This document shows positions 32,140-43,429 of a stretch of 64,000 nucleotides of DNA, piece by piece (the stretch's first letter is position 1; every line of letters starts with the position of its first letter). This stretch comes from Lineus longissimus. Taxonomy: Eukaryota > Nemertea > Pilidiophora > Heteronemertea > Lineidae. The position numbers and the translations under genes are program-made. The stretch covers positions 2,048,001 through 2,112,000 of the forward strand of contig NC_088325.1 of the NCBI RefSeq assembly GCF_910592395.1, written 5' to 3'. Under the pieces are notes generated by a model. The model worked only from the letters and a program-made list of their open reading frames with translations, was not told the origin of the DNA and made no database searches.

Positions 32140-32275
32140 TCTTGACCAGTGACTCTTGTCACAGACAACTGCCATGATCACTGCAAACAGGAGATTTTTA
32201 TCTCATGCAATAACAATCGCAAGTCGTGGTGACAAAGATTGCTTGTCTGTCAAGCACTATTGTGACCAAAAAGGG
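32140..32275. mobile_element. MITE family E-like remnant
   Basis: GGTGACAAAGATTGCTTGTCTG and AATCGCAAGTCGTGG resemble family E ends (TTGTCGC, AAATCGCT, CTTGTTTG). Decayed, without clear termini. Confidence 0.35.
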
Positions 32276-32799
32276 GTTGAGTTGGTTTATCATAGGCATT
32301 GATGAAGTTTAAGCATGCTCGGGTCATAAACATTTGAGTGTTTTCTTACCAAAAATAAAAAACATTATTTGATTGTTGAATATTTCTATATTCATGCTGC
32401 TAAATTAATAAACGAACACACCGATAAATGTTTCCCTGCTGTTCGGAGATGCTCAGAGTCGCAATCTTATCCAAGCCGTACTAATCCCAGCCTCAACGAT
32501 TCCTACCGAATATTTATACTGCCCAGCCTGCTTGAAGCAAGAACCATAGAATCAATGGCATAGCCAGGTGTACCCTCGTAGATCAATCACTAATGGCTTC
32601 CATCCAGAGGTATGCCCCTTCAGTACCTGCCTCATCAATACCTGCCGAAGGATTTGAGGAGATCAGGTATTATGTAACGTGATGTCTAATTGGCCATGGC
32701 TGAGATGAGATCCAGAAGATGGCTCATTTTTTGCGGGCGTTGGGTGCTATGACGTTATTGGGGAATAATAAACTGTTCGTAGAATCGATGATTTTCGTA
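32276..32799. other. Unassigned intergenic stretch
   Basis: Nothing recognised. Confidence 0.3.
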
Positions 32800-33645
32800 T
32801 TGACCTTTTGTATAGCCAACATAGAGGCTGTTAGGATGACGTCTTCACAGAAGTTAACATCATTGAAGTTGAAAGGTCGATAGGTTGAACTGAAGTTACT
32901 TCATGGACCCATCTGACTTTGTTGTCAGTGCAACAGTAGCAGTAGCAGAGTATGGCGCTGTCAGCCCTGATGCGGGGAACTTCGCCGACACCAACAGCAG
33001 GGTCAAGAATACGAATTGACTTCAGTAGTGTGTATTCATACTCCTGACTTCCAAAATTAACGTCAACATGACGTCTTTGCACAGCCTCTGTAGGCCCTGT
33101 GAAATTTTTAATTACTGAGTGACTTGGTGTAACCTTAAACTCCATTTCAAACTCTGTTTCAAACCATCCACCGAAGTGGCCTACCTCGAATTCCTGGAAT
33201 CACTGAATCGGGTTCGAGGGACAGCGTACATCAAAATCATCCACAAGTGGGATCTCTATCGTTTAGAGACCCCCGCTAGTGCACTTGTACCACCCCAGGA
33301 ATGAGGTGATTCTGGTCGATCTCCGTGGAATATTTCACCAACTGAACGAAAGACTGACACCAGGCTAGACTTGGTATGACTCGATGCACAAATTGGATTT
33401 TGGGACTGGTGACCAGAAAAAACCCTCTGTAAACTGTGGTGTTGTCATTTCCAACCAAGTACTCATGATCATCTTTAAAAAAGTCAAAACACATGCTCCG
33501 TACATCTTTGTGGACAAAGTGATTCATATATCACGTCAGACGTGTCGCCATCGTGTCACATTCCTTGTCACGACCTATACAACCTTCCCGAAATATTTCC
33601 TTCATCCTTCAACGCCAAGTAGCCATCTTAAGGCAACCTAAATAC
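32800..33645 (-). pseudogene. ORF-rich stretch, possible old gene remnant
   Basis: Minus-strand frames at 33276-33527 (83 codons) and 32831-33145 (104 codons) have fairly balanced composition, for example FHKxDHEYLVGN-like and RILDPAVGVGEVPRIRADS stretches. Plus-strand frames at 33119-33304 and 33384-33641 overlap them, so coding on at most one strand is possible. The first minus frame ends near a GTGGTACAAG that could be a splice donor. The base composition is less AT-rich than its surroundings. I recognise no domain, and no repeat family explains it. It could be exons of a real gene, a decayed retroelement or chance. Confidence 0.2.
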
Positions 33646-33779
33646 CTTCCATCAGCAAAGGCGAAATCTCACAATTAGTTTAACACCACGGATAATGGGC
33701 AAGCACCATTAAGGTGTCGCAAAGAGTCTTGGGATCGACACCTCCGCAATTCCTGCCGAGGAACGCTCGGAGAAGTGGC
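33646..33779. other. Spacer
   Basis: Nothing recognised. Confidence 0.3.
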
Positions 33780-34300
33780 TCAGAATATACTTTTCTCGAC
33801 CAAAATCAAAGAGTCATAAGGGCCCTTCAGACCGCTTTGTTGGTTTAATGCGAATTGTGTTTCCGGTGCGGAATGGTTATCACAGATGCAAGTACTTGGC
33901 TTATATCGACAGGATGTGATATTTTTTATGGCGTTGTTCCGTTGTTTGATCGGCAGTTGATTGGGGGATTCTCGATTGCTTTTAAATGTTTCCGACGTTA
34001 GCATGTTTTTCTTCGGAAGGCTCTGCTGCAATCTGATGATATTGTATCTGATTTTTGCCATGGAAAAGTCACTTAACCTTAATTGCTGCATTGGTTGATT
34101 GAGATGAAAATAAAGTTTGTTGCACCTAAGCACCCTGAAGATGAACAACAACCTGTGATAATAATCACTTGCAACAAACTTAGTGGTAACTAGTTTTACT
34201 CGCAGACAACGGATCTTTTCCTTGCTCATTTTGGTGATAATTGTCACAGGTGGCAGTGACAAAAATTGCTAGTTTGCTTGGCACTTCCGGTTAAACAAGA
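33780..34300 (-). mobile_element. Probable decayed MITE family E-like element
   Basis: On the minus strand the outer parts read GCAATTTTTGTCACTGCCACC and, further in, TGCATCTGTGATAACCATTC, resembling the family E motifs GATTTTTGTCGC and GCATCTGCGATAACCA at 43.5 kb. A 160-codon frame (33780-34262) runs through it, but its composition (many K, N, S) and this similarity argue against a gene. Confidence 0.35.
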
Positions 34301-34875
34301 GACGGCATCCAGTGGGAAGTATATTTTTATGAAAGACCAATTTACTCAGCCAGTGAACAAAACTTGGGTCCCAGTAAAATACAATCATCGCTCGCAGACG
34401 AAGAAAAAATGTTCACAGAAATAGGGTAACTGCATACGTGCTAATTACGAGATCCAACCCTACTCTTAATTTCGTACCTAAACAACCCCAATCAGGAAAT
34501 AATTTGGATGCCTGGCCCAGATGGTGCAAACAAATCGATAGAATGTGAGGTGAACGGTATATTGATTGTGATTAACCAAGTTCTTATCATGGAAAACCTT
34601 GGCTCTAATCATGGAGAACCTTGTAGGAGATACTAACAGGTTCCGAGAACTTGTCCAGATCTCCAGATCAAGGTATTACTCAATCGGGCATACACTCACT
34701 GGATATCAATGGCGGATTTTCCACCCGATTGGCGGATCGAGGCCTTGGTAAGATTATCACCTGGTGCCTTGTCTGAATCAGCGGGGAGTTCGCCTCTGTG
34801 CCACTCAACTGGGATAGCTGGCGATCCGCGGAGGATCAGGATGGAATCCTGGAATACTTAGCATCAGCAATCAGT
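34301..34875. other. Unassigned intergenic stretch
   Basis: ATCATGGA(A/G)AACCTTG occurs twice near 34588 and 34609. Nothing else recognised. Confidence 0.3.
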
Positions 34876-35472
34876 GGATGCTGTTCAGGGGGATGCTTGC
34901 TGAGGGCTCAGAATTCCATCCTGCAGCGATGATTACCAACGGCGTACCCCTTTAATGCTGTGAAAGACAAGTATTAGTAATGAGTCGATTAGAATGTAAT
35001 CGATCAGCAGGTACCACACTCGACACTGAGAATATAAACGTACCAGCCCCTCTTTACTAAGATACGGTACACGTGGATGCTGTTCAGGGGGATGGTTGCA
35101 GAGGGTTCAGAATTCCTTCCTGCAGCAATGATTACCAATGGCATACCCCTTTAATGCTGTGAAAGACAATTATCAGTAATGAGGCGATTAGAATGTAATC
35201 GATCAGCAGGTACCACACTCGACACTGAGAATATAAACGTACCAGCCCCTCTTTACTAAGATACGGTACACGTGGATACTGTTCAGGGGGATGGTTGCAG
35301 AAGGCTCAGAATTCCTTCGTGCAGCAATGATTACGAATGGCATACCCCTATAATGCTGTGAAAGACAATTATCAGTAATGAGTCGATTAGAATGTAATCG
35401 ATCAGCAGGTACCACACTCGACACTGAGAATATGAACGTACCAGCCCCTCTAAACTAAGATACGGTACACGC
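34876..35472 (+). repeat. Satellite, about 198-bp unit, three copies, carrying a MITE family I end
   Basis: GTGGAT(G/A)CTGTTCAGGGGGATG recurs at about 34876, 35073 and 35272. Each unit includes GATTACCAA(C/T)GGC(G/A)TACCCC(T)TTAA-like sequence, which is the right terminus of family I, then AGAATGTAATCGATCAGCAGG and ACCAGCCCCTCT. Copies are more than 90 percent alike by eye. Confidence 0.8.
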
Positions 35473-35655
35473 CAATAAAAATCGCGGAGGCATCTTGGAG
35501 ATAATGTGGTTGTCATGGTGTTTATAACAACGAAAGGTAGAGTATGTTTCAACACGGCTGCGATGTGAGCTCGAAAAGAAAATAAGCGATTTGCTCAAAG
35601 TTTTTATGGATTTTGATTTTGTGTTACCTTATTGAAAGGTAGGGTGTTTAGTCCA
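35473..35655. other. Spacer
   Basis: Nothing recognised. Confidence 0.3.
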
Positions 35656-36577
35656 ATTCATAGTAACTTGGGCTGATTTTGTGTACATGCTATAGTCTAT
35701 GATGTACACTTAAGTTGAATTTCTGAAGTCTGTTTCAAGCTAACTTGAGCTTGCTTTGTGTACATGGTGTAATCCACGATGTAGGCTTAAATCATTTCTA
35801 GTCAAAGTTAGGTTAAATTTACAATAGTCTGGTTCAAGCTAACTTGAGCTCACTTTCTGTACATGCTAGTGCACGCTGTACTCATATCAAAATTAAGTTG
35901 GATTTTCAACCCAGTCTGATCCATGCTGACTTGAGCTGAGTTTGCGCACATACTGCAGTGCATGATGTACACTGTTTCAGGTCAAAGTTATGTTGGATTT
36001 TCAACCCAGTCTGATCCATGCTAACTTGAACTGAGTTTGCGCACATACAGCAGTCCATGGTGTACACTGTTTCTGGTCAAAGTTAAGTTTGATTTTCAAC
36101 CCAGTCTGATCCATGCTAACTTGAGCTGAGTTTGTGCACATACAGCAGTCCATGATGTACACTGTTTCTGGTCAAAGTTAAGTTGGATTTACAACCCAGT
36201 CTGATCCATGCTAACTTGAGCTGAGTTTGTGCACATACAGCAGTCCATGATGTACACTGTTTCTGGTCAAAGTTAAGTTGGATTTACAACCCAGTCTGAT
36301 CCATGCTAACTTGAGCTGAGTTTGTGCTCATACAGCAGTCCATGATGTACACTGTTTCTGGTCAAAGTTTAGTTGGATTTTCAACCCATTCTGATCCTTG
36401 CTAACTTCAGCTGAGTTTGTGCACATACAGCAGTCCATGATGTACACTGTTTCTGGTCAAAGTTTAGTTGGATTTTCAACCCATTCTCATCCTTGCTAAC
36501 TTCAGCTGAGTTTGTGCACATACAGCAGTCCATGATGTACACTGTTTCAGGTCAAGGTTAAGTTGGACTCAAGTACA
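35656..36577 (+). repeat. Satellite, 95-bp unit, about nine to ten copies
   Basis: TCAACCCAGTCTGATCCATG and GTCCATGATGTACACTGTTT recur at a 95-bp step (for example TCAACCC at 36001 and 36096). The left four units are clearly more diverged than the right five. Confidence 0.85.
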
Positions 36578-36689
36578 CATAATTATGTGTCTCTGCTGAC
36601 TGTGATAAAACATCATAAACTGTTATTAAACTTTTCCACAAAACGCATAAAACCTACTCTTATCAGACAAGAAATGGTGAACCAAGGTT

Positions 36690-36923
36690 TTAAAGATCCA
36701 CCCCATTTTTTCAAATATTTGAAAATTTAACTCGAATTTGAAAATTTTCTAACTGTGTAAATACACACTAAATATAAATCTCAACAATGTGTAGATAGAT
36801 ATACAAATACTATAAATACCAAGTTTCAGCAAATTTGCATGCATAATAACTGCATAGCATTGTGTATGCTATTTTCCTGAGCCACTAGTAAAAACAATGA
36901 GCACGAACGGCATTCCCCTTTAA
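36690..36923 (+). mobile_element. MITE family I, complete
   Basis: TTAAAGATCCACCCC at the left and CATTCCCCTTTAA at the right, TTAA at both ends, 234 bp. This is exactly the length of the copy at 61315. Core phrases AAGTTTCAGCAAATTTGCAT and ATTGTGTATG are present. Confidence 0.8.
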
Positions 36924-37360
36924 CATGTTTAAAGATTTCTACTCAAGGCACAGGTGGTTTTCATTGGTGCAGATTCTTAATACGCAGCATTATTCCTTCT
37001 CCAAGCATTCCTGGATGACGTTTTCGACTCCAGCAGAGCGATTTAAAACTCGTTAAGCCTAATTAGGACTCGGCTTAACGAGAATTCGTCGCGTAGATCA
37101 CAGGATGTCTGCATAATTAATTAGTTTCGATGTGATATTGTTAATATAAAGGAGGGAAATGGAGCAACTATTTCTCAATTGGTTCCAGTCTAAAAAAGCC
37201 TTGATAATGTGTAGAGGATGCAGTGCTTTGCGTATGAAATGTATGGGGAAGTCTCTCAAAGTTGGAAAGGACTTTCATTACTGAAAATAGGTTTAGGTTG
37301 AAGCAATCTCTTAATAATAATAATGATAATAAATTGTGTGCTGTAGCTACGGTAATTAAA
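36924..37360. other. Unassigned intergenic stretch
   Basis: An AATAAT microsatellite-like run lies near 37312-37332. Nothing else recognised. Confidence 0.3.
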
Positions 37361-37416
37361 TGACATCCCACAGCCACAATCAGTCCTTATGACATCCCAC
37401 AGCTGCAATCAGTCCT
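37361..37416 (+). repeat. Short tandem doublet, about 27 bp
   Basis: TGACATCCCACAGC(C/T)(A/G)CAATCAG-type units stand side by side. Confidence 0.5.
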
Positions 37417-37485
37417 TTGCATTTGTCACTTGGTGAGATACAGTATTAAACAGGTCAGGAATATCCCATCTTTGCAGCTGAAGGG

Positions 37486-37636
37486 TTGCGCAACATGTGA
37501 TTTTAGTTGCTAGGACCTGCAACTGAGTCATGGCAACATAACAAGCGATTGCAATTAACTAAACGGGGTTGGCATTGGCATCATGGTCCCATCGCAGGTT
37601 GCAGGAACAAAAGTTGTTGGTTTGTGCAGCGCTTTA
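37486..37636. mobile_element. MITE family E
   Basis: Left GGTTGCGCAACATGTGATTT and GACCTGCAAC; right CGCAGGTTGCAGGAAC and GTTTGTGCAGCGCTTTAA. The arms are inverted, as in the copy at 43536. Target duplication not resolved. Confidence 0.6.
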
Positions 37637-37843
37637 AAAAGAAAAAGTTGGCTCCCTTTTTTTTTCGACATTGGCGATGTTATTCGCAGAGAATCTGCAG
37701 GCCAGGACTGACCCTTCAAACTCATAGAGCTGAAAATCAATTCTTCCACAATTCACACAAGTTACTTGTTTCTGATCACAAGAACTGTCCTGACAAATTT
37801 TGTTAGTAACCCTGCAGTATCTGAACACCTTTTACCTACTTTG

Positions 37844-38284
37844 GCTGAAAGGGTGGATGTCGTCCTGGGTGCCGACAAATGGTACCCAGGTTCGAGATCG
37901 ACTGGACAATAAGCACCCTGGGTGCCATTACACTAGACAAACAGCACCCAGGTTCTTTTTGCCTGGCTTACGGATCTTAGGGACGAGGACGTTTCTTGCA
38001 ATCTCGTTTTATCTCGCGCCGTGGTACTTGCGGCATTAGCAGTGCGCGAAATAAAAAGAACAGATAAACAGAAAAAAACGTGTCACTGCTAATGCCGCAA
38101 GTACCACGGCGCGAGCTGAAACGAGATTGCAAGAAACGTCCTCGTCCCTAAGATCCGTAAGCCAGGCAAAAAGAAGCTGGGTGCTGTTTGTCTAGTGTAA
38201 TGGCACCCAGGGTGCTTATTGTCCAGTCGATCTCGAACCTGGGTACCATTTGTCGGCACCCAGGACGACATCCACCCTTTCAGC
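37844..38284. mobile_element. MITE family L: 441-bp near-perfect palindrome, Mutator-like
   Basis: Two arms of 201 bp (37844-38044 and 38084-38284) are inverted copies; I count only about three mismatches between them. The 39-bp centre (38045-38083) is A-rich. The ends start GCTGAAAGGGTGGATGTCGT. A 9-bp direct repeat, CCTACTTTG, flanks it exactly (37835-37843 and 38285-38293). Long terminal inverted repeats with a 9-bp duplication are typical of Mutator-like elements. Each arm contains smaller GGTACCCAGG/CACCCTGGGTGCC palindromes. No transposase is present, so it is non-autonomous. The mirrored ORFs on the two strands are the arms. Confidence 0.85.
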
Positions 38285-38293
38285 CCTACTTTG

Positions 38294-38985
38294 CCTCTGA
38301 GCTGTTTAGTCCCTTCCGGCCCTTTTGTCCTTAAAAAACGGTTGTTTTGATGGGAATGTGCTGTTTGCCCACAAATCCCTCACCAGAAAGCAGCTAATCT
38401 TTCAAGGACCTGATCAACATCTTTTCGCATAAAAAACCAAGGCGCCTACTTTGTGGTCAACTGCTCTCATCACAATCAACTAAATACTAAGACAGATTAT
38501 CCTTGGCTCTCTGCGCTAATCTGCTAATCCGAACAATCGTTGACCCTGCTAACATATTGTTAAATTTGACCCTGAGCCCTTTTTGTCCCTTTTCTGCTGC
38601 TGAAACTCAGTTGGGGTTAGTTGGAGCATATTGTGTGGTGATGAGTCTTGAAAAGGAGGTTAAGTATGTGAGTATATATTTGTGGTGTGCTCCCTTGGGA
38701 ATTTTGTTTCCAGGTCTTTTTGGAGTTGTTGAAGGTTGCCCTTGTTGTATTCCTCTCTGAAAAAACCCCCAACTTGCTCCATTGCTGTTTAGCCATTGGG
38801 TCCCGCTACATGCAATTGGTTTCAGGTCTGATACTACAAACAGTTTCATTTTCAAATTTGGGGAAGGTGTTTTAAAAGGGGTGTATCCTCATTGCAAGAG
38901 ATCCGATCTCGTGCTTCTGAACATCTGGGCCCAGTTGTCCAAGATTCACACTGGCTCAGTGTGTTGGAAGGGCATACCATGGTTT
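38294..38985. other. Unassigned intergenic stretch
   Basis: Overlapping frames on both strands at 38.5-38.9 kb show no domain. No repeat recognised. Confidence 0.3.
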
Positions 38986-39330
38986 GACTAGGTGATGAGG
39001 CATCACATGCAACAGTTCGGGCACTGAGACTTGATGTCAAATTCAAATGACTCTTAACTACAAGTTCATACTCCTCAACATTAAACAGGATCTCCACCTG
39101 ATAATGACCTCACAGCCTCAAAGCAGCCAACGTGACAGGATCTCCACCTGACAATGACCTCACAGCCTCAAAGCCAGATGATGAGGCATCACAAGCATCA
39201 GTTCGGGCACTGAGACTTGATGTCAAATTCAAATGACTCCAACTACAAGTTTAAACCCCTCAACGTCAAACAGGGTTTCAACCAGACAATTACCTCACAG
39301 CCACAAAGCGGCCAATGTGACAATGACTTT
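38986..39330 (+). repeat. Tandem duplication, about 185 bp, with an inner doublet
   Basis: GATGAGGCATCACA(T/A)GCA(A/T)CAGTTCGGGC occurs near 38993 and 39178. Inside, GACAGGATCTCCACCTGA(T/C)AATGACCTC is repeated near 39083 and 39131. Confidence 0.65.
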
Positions 39331-39838
39331 CACACTTCCATCAACAGAAGGACCGGAAAGATCTCAACACCGCCAAAGAATTCCGTCTCGAACAAGATAA
39401 ATCTTGACATTGCAGGCCCAACAAGTGATTAGCAGTCTTAGGAAGGTTGTTTGAACTTGGTCTGAACCCCAAAGACAAGGCCGGCGGAGGCTGGGCTGAT
39501 GCTATCATCGTACTGATGACACTATCCATCGGAGATGACTTAATCTCGCAATTCTGGCCGCCGTAATGATGGACCATCAGACATTCATGATGAGTTTCTG
39601 GTTTATCTCTGTGTTATCTTCGAGAAACAGGCATGGCTTGAAGTTGTTGCCAACTGGAGGTTGTTGACCATTCACAGTAATATACCGGTACATTGAGGAG
39701 CGGGAATTGGATATTTTTGTGATAGACACCATAATTTTAACAGCATGTTCTTTTGACCTTGAAGGAAACACTGCAGTGTCGAAAGCTACTCTCAATCTCA
39801 ACAAAATTTAGGTTGATCTGCAAAAATGGTGCTAGTAT
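39331..39838. other. Unassigned intergenic stretch
   Basis: Nothing recognised. Confidence 0.3.
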
Positions 39839-39839
39839 A

Positions 39840-40155
39840 TACTGTCGAACCTCTCTATTAAGGACACTTTTGGGACTGACAGGTGCTGCCCTTAATAGAG
39901 AGGTGTCCTGATTAGAGAGGTCAAATTGAATGGAAACAACCACTTTGGGACCAAACCTAGTGTCCTTAATTGAGAGGTTGTCCTTAATAGAGTGGTGTCC
40001 GCTAACAGAGGTTCCACTGTACTGTCGAATCTCTCTATTAAGGACACTTTTGGGACTGACGTATGCTGTCCTTGATAGAGATGTGACATTTGATGGAAAC
40101 GACCAATTTGGGATTAAAACTAGTGTCCTTCATAGAGAGGTGTCCGCTAAGATGG
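39840..40155 (+). mobile_element. Two MITE family C copies in direct tandem
   Basis: The first copy runs from TACTGTCGAACCTCTCTATT (39840) to AGGTTCCACTGTA (40021). The second starts at that same TA with CTGTCGAATCTCTCTATT and ends near TGTCCGCTAAGATGGG. Both share the unusual CTGTCGAA start, so a local duplication or template slip is more likely than two separate insertions. Confidence 0.75.
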
Positions 40156-40435
40156 GCTCATGGTATCACCGATATATTTACTCCCAGCCACTAAAGCTGA
40201 CCAAGGTCCACAACTCATATGTGAAAACATCGCCCACACAATGGAAAAGTGGGGTGAAACATCGATTTGAATATTCCATAAAAGTGTATTATACAGCTTT
40301 CGGAATTTTGAGTAGCCCTTCTGCGAGCGCAAAGAAATGTTTTGATAGACTACATTGTCGGAGATGACAGGCCGGATTGTCCACGGACGTTGTTGAGTGT
40401 GGTCAAGTATCGGGCTCCGACAACTGCCCTGTTTC
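40156..40435. other. Unassigned spacer
   Basis: Nothing recognised. Confidence 0.3.
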
Positions 40436-41720
40436 GTATGAGTGTCGAGAGGGCCGATTGTTTGCCGTGGCTGTTGGCCGACATGATGTGGATGAGGAAT
40501 AAGTTCGGAAATTATTGGACAGCGGTTTTATGATGTTTGGTTTTATGATGTTTAGGAAATAACTTAGTTAGGAGAGGGTTTTATTTGCCGTGTTGATAGC
40601 TAGCTTGCTGCATTCCACGTGGTGTCATGTCGAGAGGGCCGATTGTTCGCCGTGGCTGTTGGCCGACATGATGTGGATGAGGAATAAGTTCAGAAATTAT
40701 TGGACAGCGGTTTTATGATGTTTGGTTTTATGATGTTTAGGAAATAACTTAGTTAGGAGAGGGTTTTATTTGCCATGTTGACAGCTAGCTTGCTGCATTC
40801 GATGTGGTGTCGTGTCAAGAGGGCCGATTGTTTGCCATAAGGTTGTTGGCCGACATAATGTGGATGAGGAATAAGTTCGGAAATTATTGGACAGCGGTTT
40901 TATGATGTTTAGGAAATAACTTAGTTAGGAGAGAGCTTGCCATGTTGACAGCTAGTTTGCTGTATTCGATGTGGTGTCATGTCGAGAGGGCCGATTGTTT
41001 GCCGTGGCTGTTGGCCAACATGATGAGGATGAGGAATAGGTTCGGAAATTATTGGACAGCGGTTTTATTATGTTAAACTGTGGTTTTATGATGTTTAGGA
41101 AATGACTTAGTTAGGAGAGGGTTTTATTTGCCATGTTGATAGCTAACTTGCTGTACTCCACGTGGTGTCATGTCGAGAGGGCCGATTGTTTGCCGTGGCT
41201 ATTGGCCGACATGATGTGGATGAGGAATAAGTTCGGAAATTATTGGACAGCGGTTTCATGATGTTTAACTGTGGTTTTATGATGTTTAGGAAATAACTTA
41301 GTTAGGAGAGGGTTTTATTTGCCATGTTGATAGCTAACTTGCTGTACTCGACTTGGTGTCGTGTCAAGAGGGCCGATTGTTTGCCGTTAGGTTGTTGGCC
41401 GACATGATGTGGATGAGGAATAAGTTCGGAAATTATTGGACAGCGGTTTTATGATGTTTGGTGTTATGATGTTTAGGAAATAACTTAGTTAGGAGAGGGT
41501 TTTATTTGCCATGTTGATAGCTAACTTGCTGTACCTGACATGGTGTCATGTCGAGAGGGCCCATTGTTTGCCGTTAGGTGGTTGGCTGACATGATGTGGA
41601 TGAGAAAGAGATGTCACAATATTTGGCAAGATAGTCGGTGTTTGACTTGGGTTATCTTGTTTTGACAACCAATTTAGTTCAAACGACCTGCCGAGAGAGC
41701 TGATTACTGGCTGTGGCTGT
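40436..41720 (+). repeat. Satellite, about 186-bp unit, six to seven copies
   Basis: GTC(G/A)AGAGGGCCGATTGTTTG recurs near 40444, 40629, 40814, 40981, 41172, 41363 and 41550. Each unit includes GGAATAAGTTCGGAAATTATTGG and GAAATAACTTAGTTAGGAGAG. A short inner doublet (GGTTTTATGATGTTT) varies in copy number and explains the length changes from about 167 to 191 bp. A decayed unit ends the array near 41.7 kb. Confidence 0.85.
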
Positions 41721-41849
41721 TGGCGATATTGGCTATGATACTGGCATTGCCTACTAATTCATGGATGTTAATTTTGAGGGATACTGGCCTAAATCTTGAG
41801 GTGAACTACAGTGGCTTCGGGGACATCTACAACAGAAATGTTTCAGTTT

Positions 41850-42525
41850 TTAAGATGGAATGCAGATATGTTTCAATGTTAATGGGAACACCGATATATT
41901 TCAATGTTTATTGGAACACAGATATGTTTCAGTGTTTATTGAAACAGATATGTTACATTGAAACAAATAGGTTACATTGGAACAGATATGTTTCAATGTT
42001 TATGGGAACACAGATATGTTTCAGTGTTTATGGGAACACAGATATGTTTCAGTGTTTATGGGAACATAGATATGTTTCAGTGTTTACGGGAAAATGGATA
42101 TATTTCAATGTTTATTGAAACAGATATGTTACATTGAAACAAATAGGTTACATTGGAACAGATATGTCCCAATTTTTATGGGAACACAGATATGTTTCAA
42201 TAATTATGGGAACACAGATATTTTTCAGTGTTAATGAGAACACAGATGGTTCATTGTTTATTGAAACAGATATGTTATATTGAAACAAATAGGTTACATT
42301 GGAACAGATATGTCCAAATGTTTATGGGAACACAGATATGTTTCAATAATTATGGGAACACAGATATTTTTCAGTGTTAATGGGAACGCAGATGGTTCAT
42401 TGTTTATTAAAACAGATATGTTGAAACAGATATGTTACATTGAAACAGATAAGTTTCAATGTTTGTTGTATCACAGATGTGTTTCAGTATTTATGGGAAC
42501 ACAGATATGTTTCTATGTTTATCTG
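41850..42525 (+). repeat. 28-bp minisatellite with higher-order structure
   Basis: The unit is close to GATATGTTTCAGTGTTTATG plus GGAACACA, about 23 copies. A block containing TTGAAACAGATATGTTACATT recurs near 41937, 42114 and 42263, giving a larger repeat of roughly 150-175 bp. The frames at 41720-42118 and 42280-42724 are mostly this array. Confidence 0.85.
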
Positions 42526-43084
42526 CACCCTAACCCTTTCCCAGTTGCACATTAAAATCCTGCCCATCTCCCTTCCAATGAAGACCAAAGTACCCCTCAA
42601 TTTTCCAGTCTCCGAACAGCCAATAATGGCAATACATTGTTCAACACCTATGGAGTACTTGCATGTGTTCTCGACCGACTCCGCACCACATCAAACTCTC
42701 CCCGACCCCATTCCGACATGTTGAAAACATCTCCGCGAATACCCACAGCTAATTTGGCGTGTTTTTCATTTGCAGTGTCAACGGGTTCTCAGCTAAACGG
42801 AATACTTCTCAATTTTGACTCATAGGGAGTGTACACACTTGCAACTGTAGGGGGTAAGTGTAACATATCAGTCTCATTGTCGTTAAGTGTTTGTTGTATT
42901 GTGTAGTTTCTTGTAACGAGTTGTATGTACAGGGAAGTTGTGTGCATATCATAATGCATTGGCGCTGGGCTAGTTTCTTCAATCAGCGTGAAATATTTTG
43001 TTCTGTTTGAGGTTATTGGCCAGATAGATTTGTTGATAAAGCTCACCAAAGTCTTATTAGTTGCATACTGTATAAAAAATGTTT
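42526..43084. other. Unassigned intergenic stretch
   Basis: Nothing recognised. Confidence 0.3.
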
Positions 43085-43252
43085 TTCACTGAATATAAAT
43101 TTCAACATCGCCATTGTGTGGACAGATATACACATACAATAGATATCAAGTTTCAGCAAATTTGCCTGCATAATGACTGCACTACGGCATTGTGTATAAC
43201 TGCATTTCTATTTCCCTGGACCACCAGTAAATACAACACTGTACCCCTTTGA
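43085..43252 (+). mobile_element. MITE family I, both tips missing
   Basis: GAATATAAATTTCAACATCG, AAGTTTCAGCAAATTTGCCT and CCTGGACCACCAGTAAAT are present in family order. The right tip reads GTACCCCTTTGA instead of ending in TTAA. Confidence 0.65.
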
Positions 43253-43429
43253 CACAGGAAGTCATATCAGTGCTATTCTACTCTCCGATGCTTTGTCTGC
43301 GGGATTACGCGACATGAACAATAGGAAACGCGTGAATCACCGTTTCTTCAAAGTGTGCGGAATCGTTTTACTGACATTCATCAATGTGCTTAAACGGATC
43401 ATAGGGAGATTTTTTTTTTCTGGATTATA
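43253..43429. other. Spacer
   Basis: Nothing recognised. Confidence 0.3.

Noticed and set aside
33780-34262. 160-codon minus-strand ORF
   Set aside because: It overlaps a probable decayed family E-like element and has a chance-like composition without a domain.
37800-38271. Matching ORFs on opposite strands
   Set aside because: They are the two inverted arms of the 441-bp palindrome, so identity of the peptides is forced.
39930-40367. 145-codon plus-strand ORF
   Set aside because: Its first half is family C MITE sequence; the rest shows no domain.
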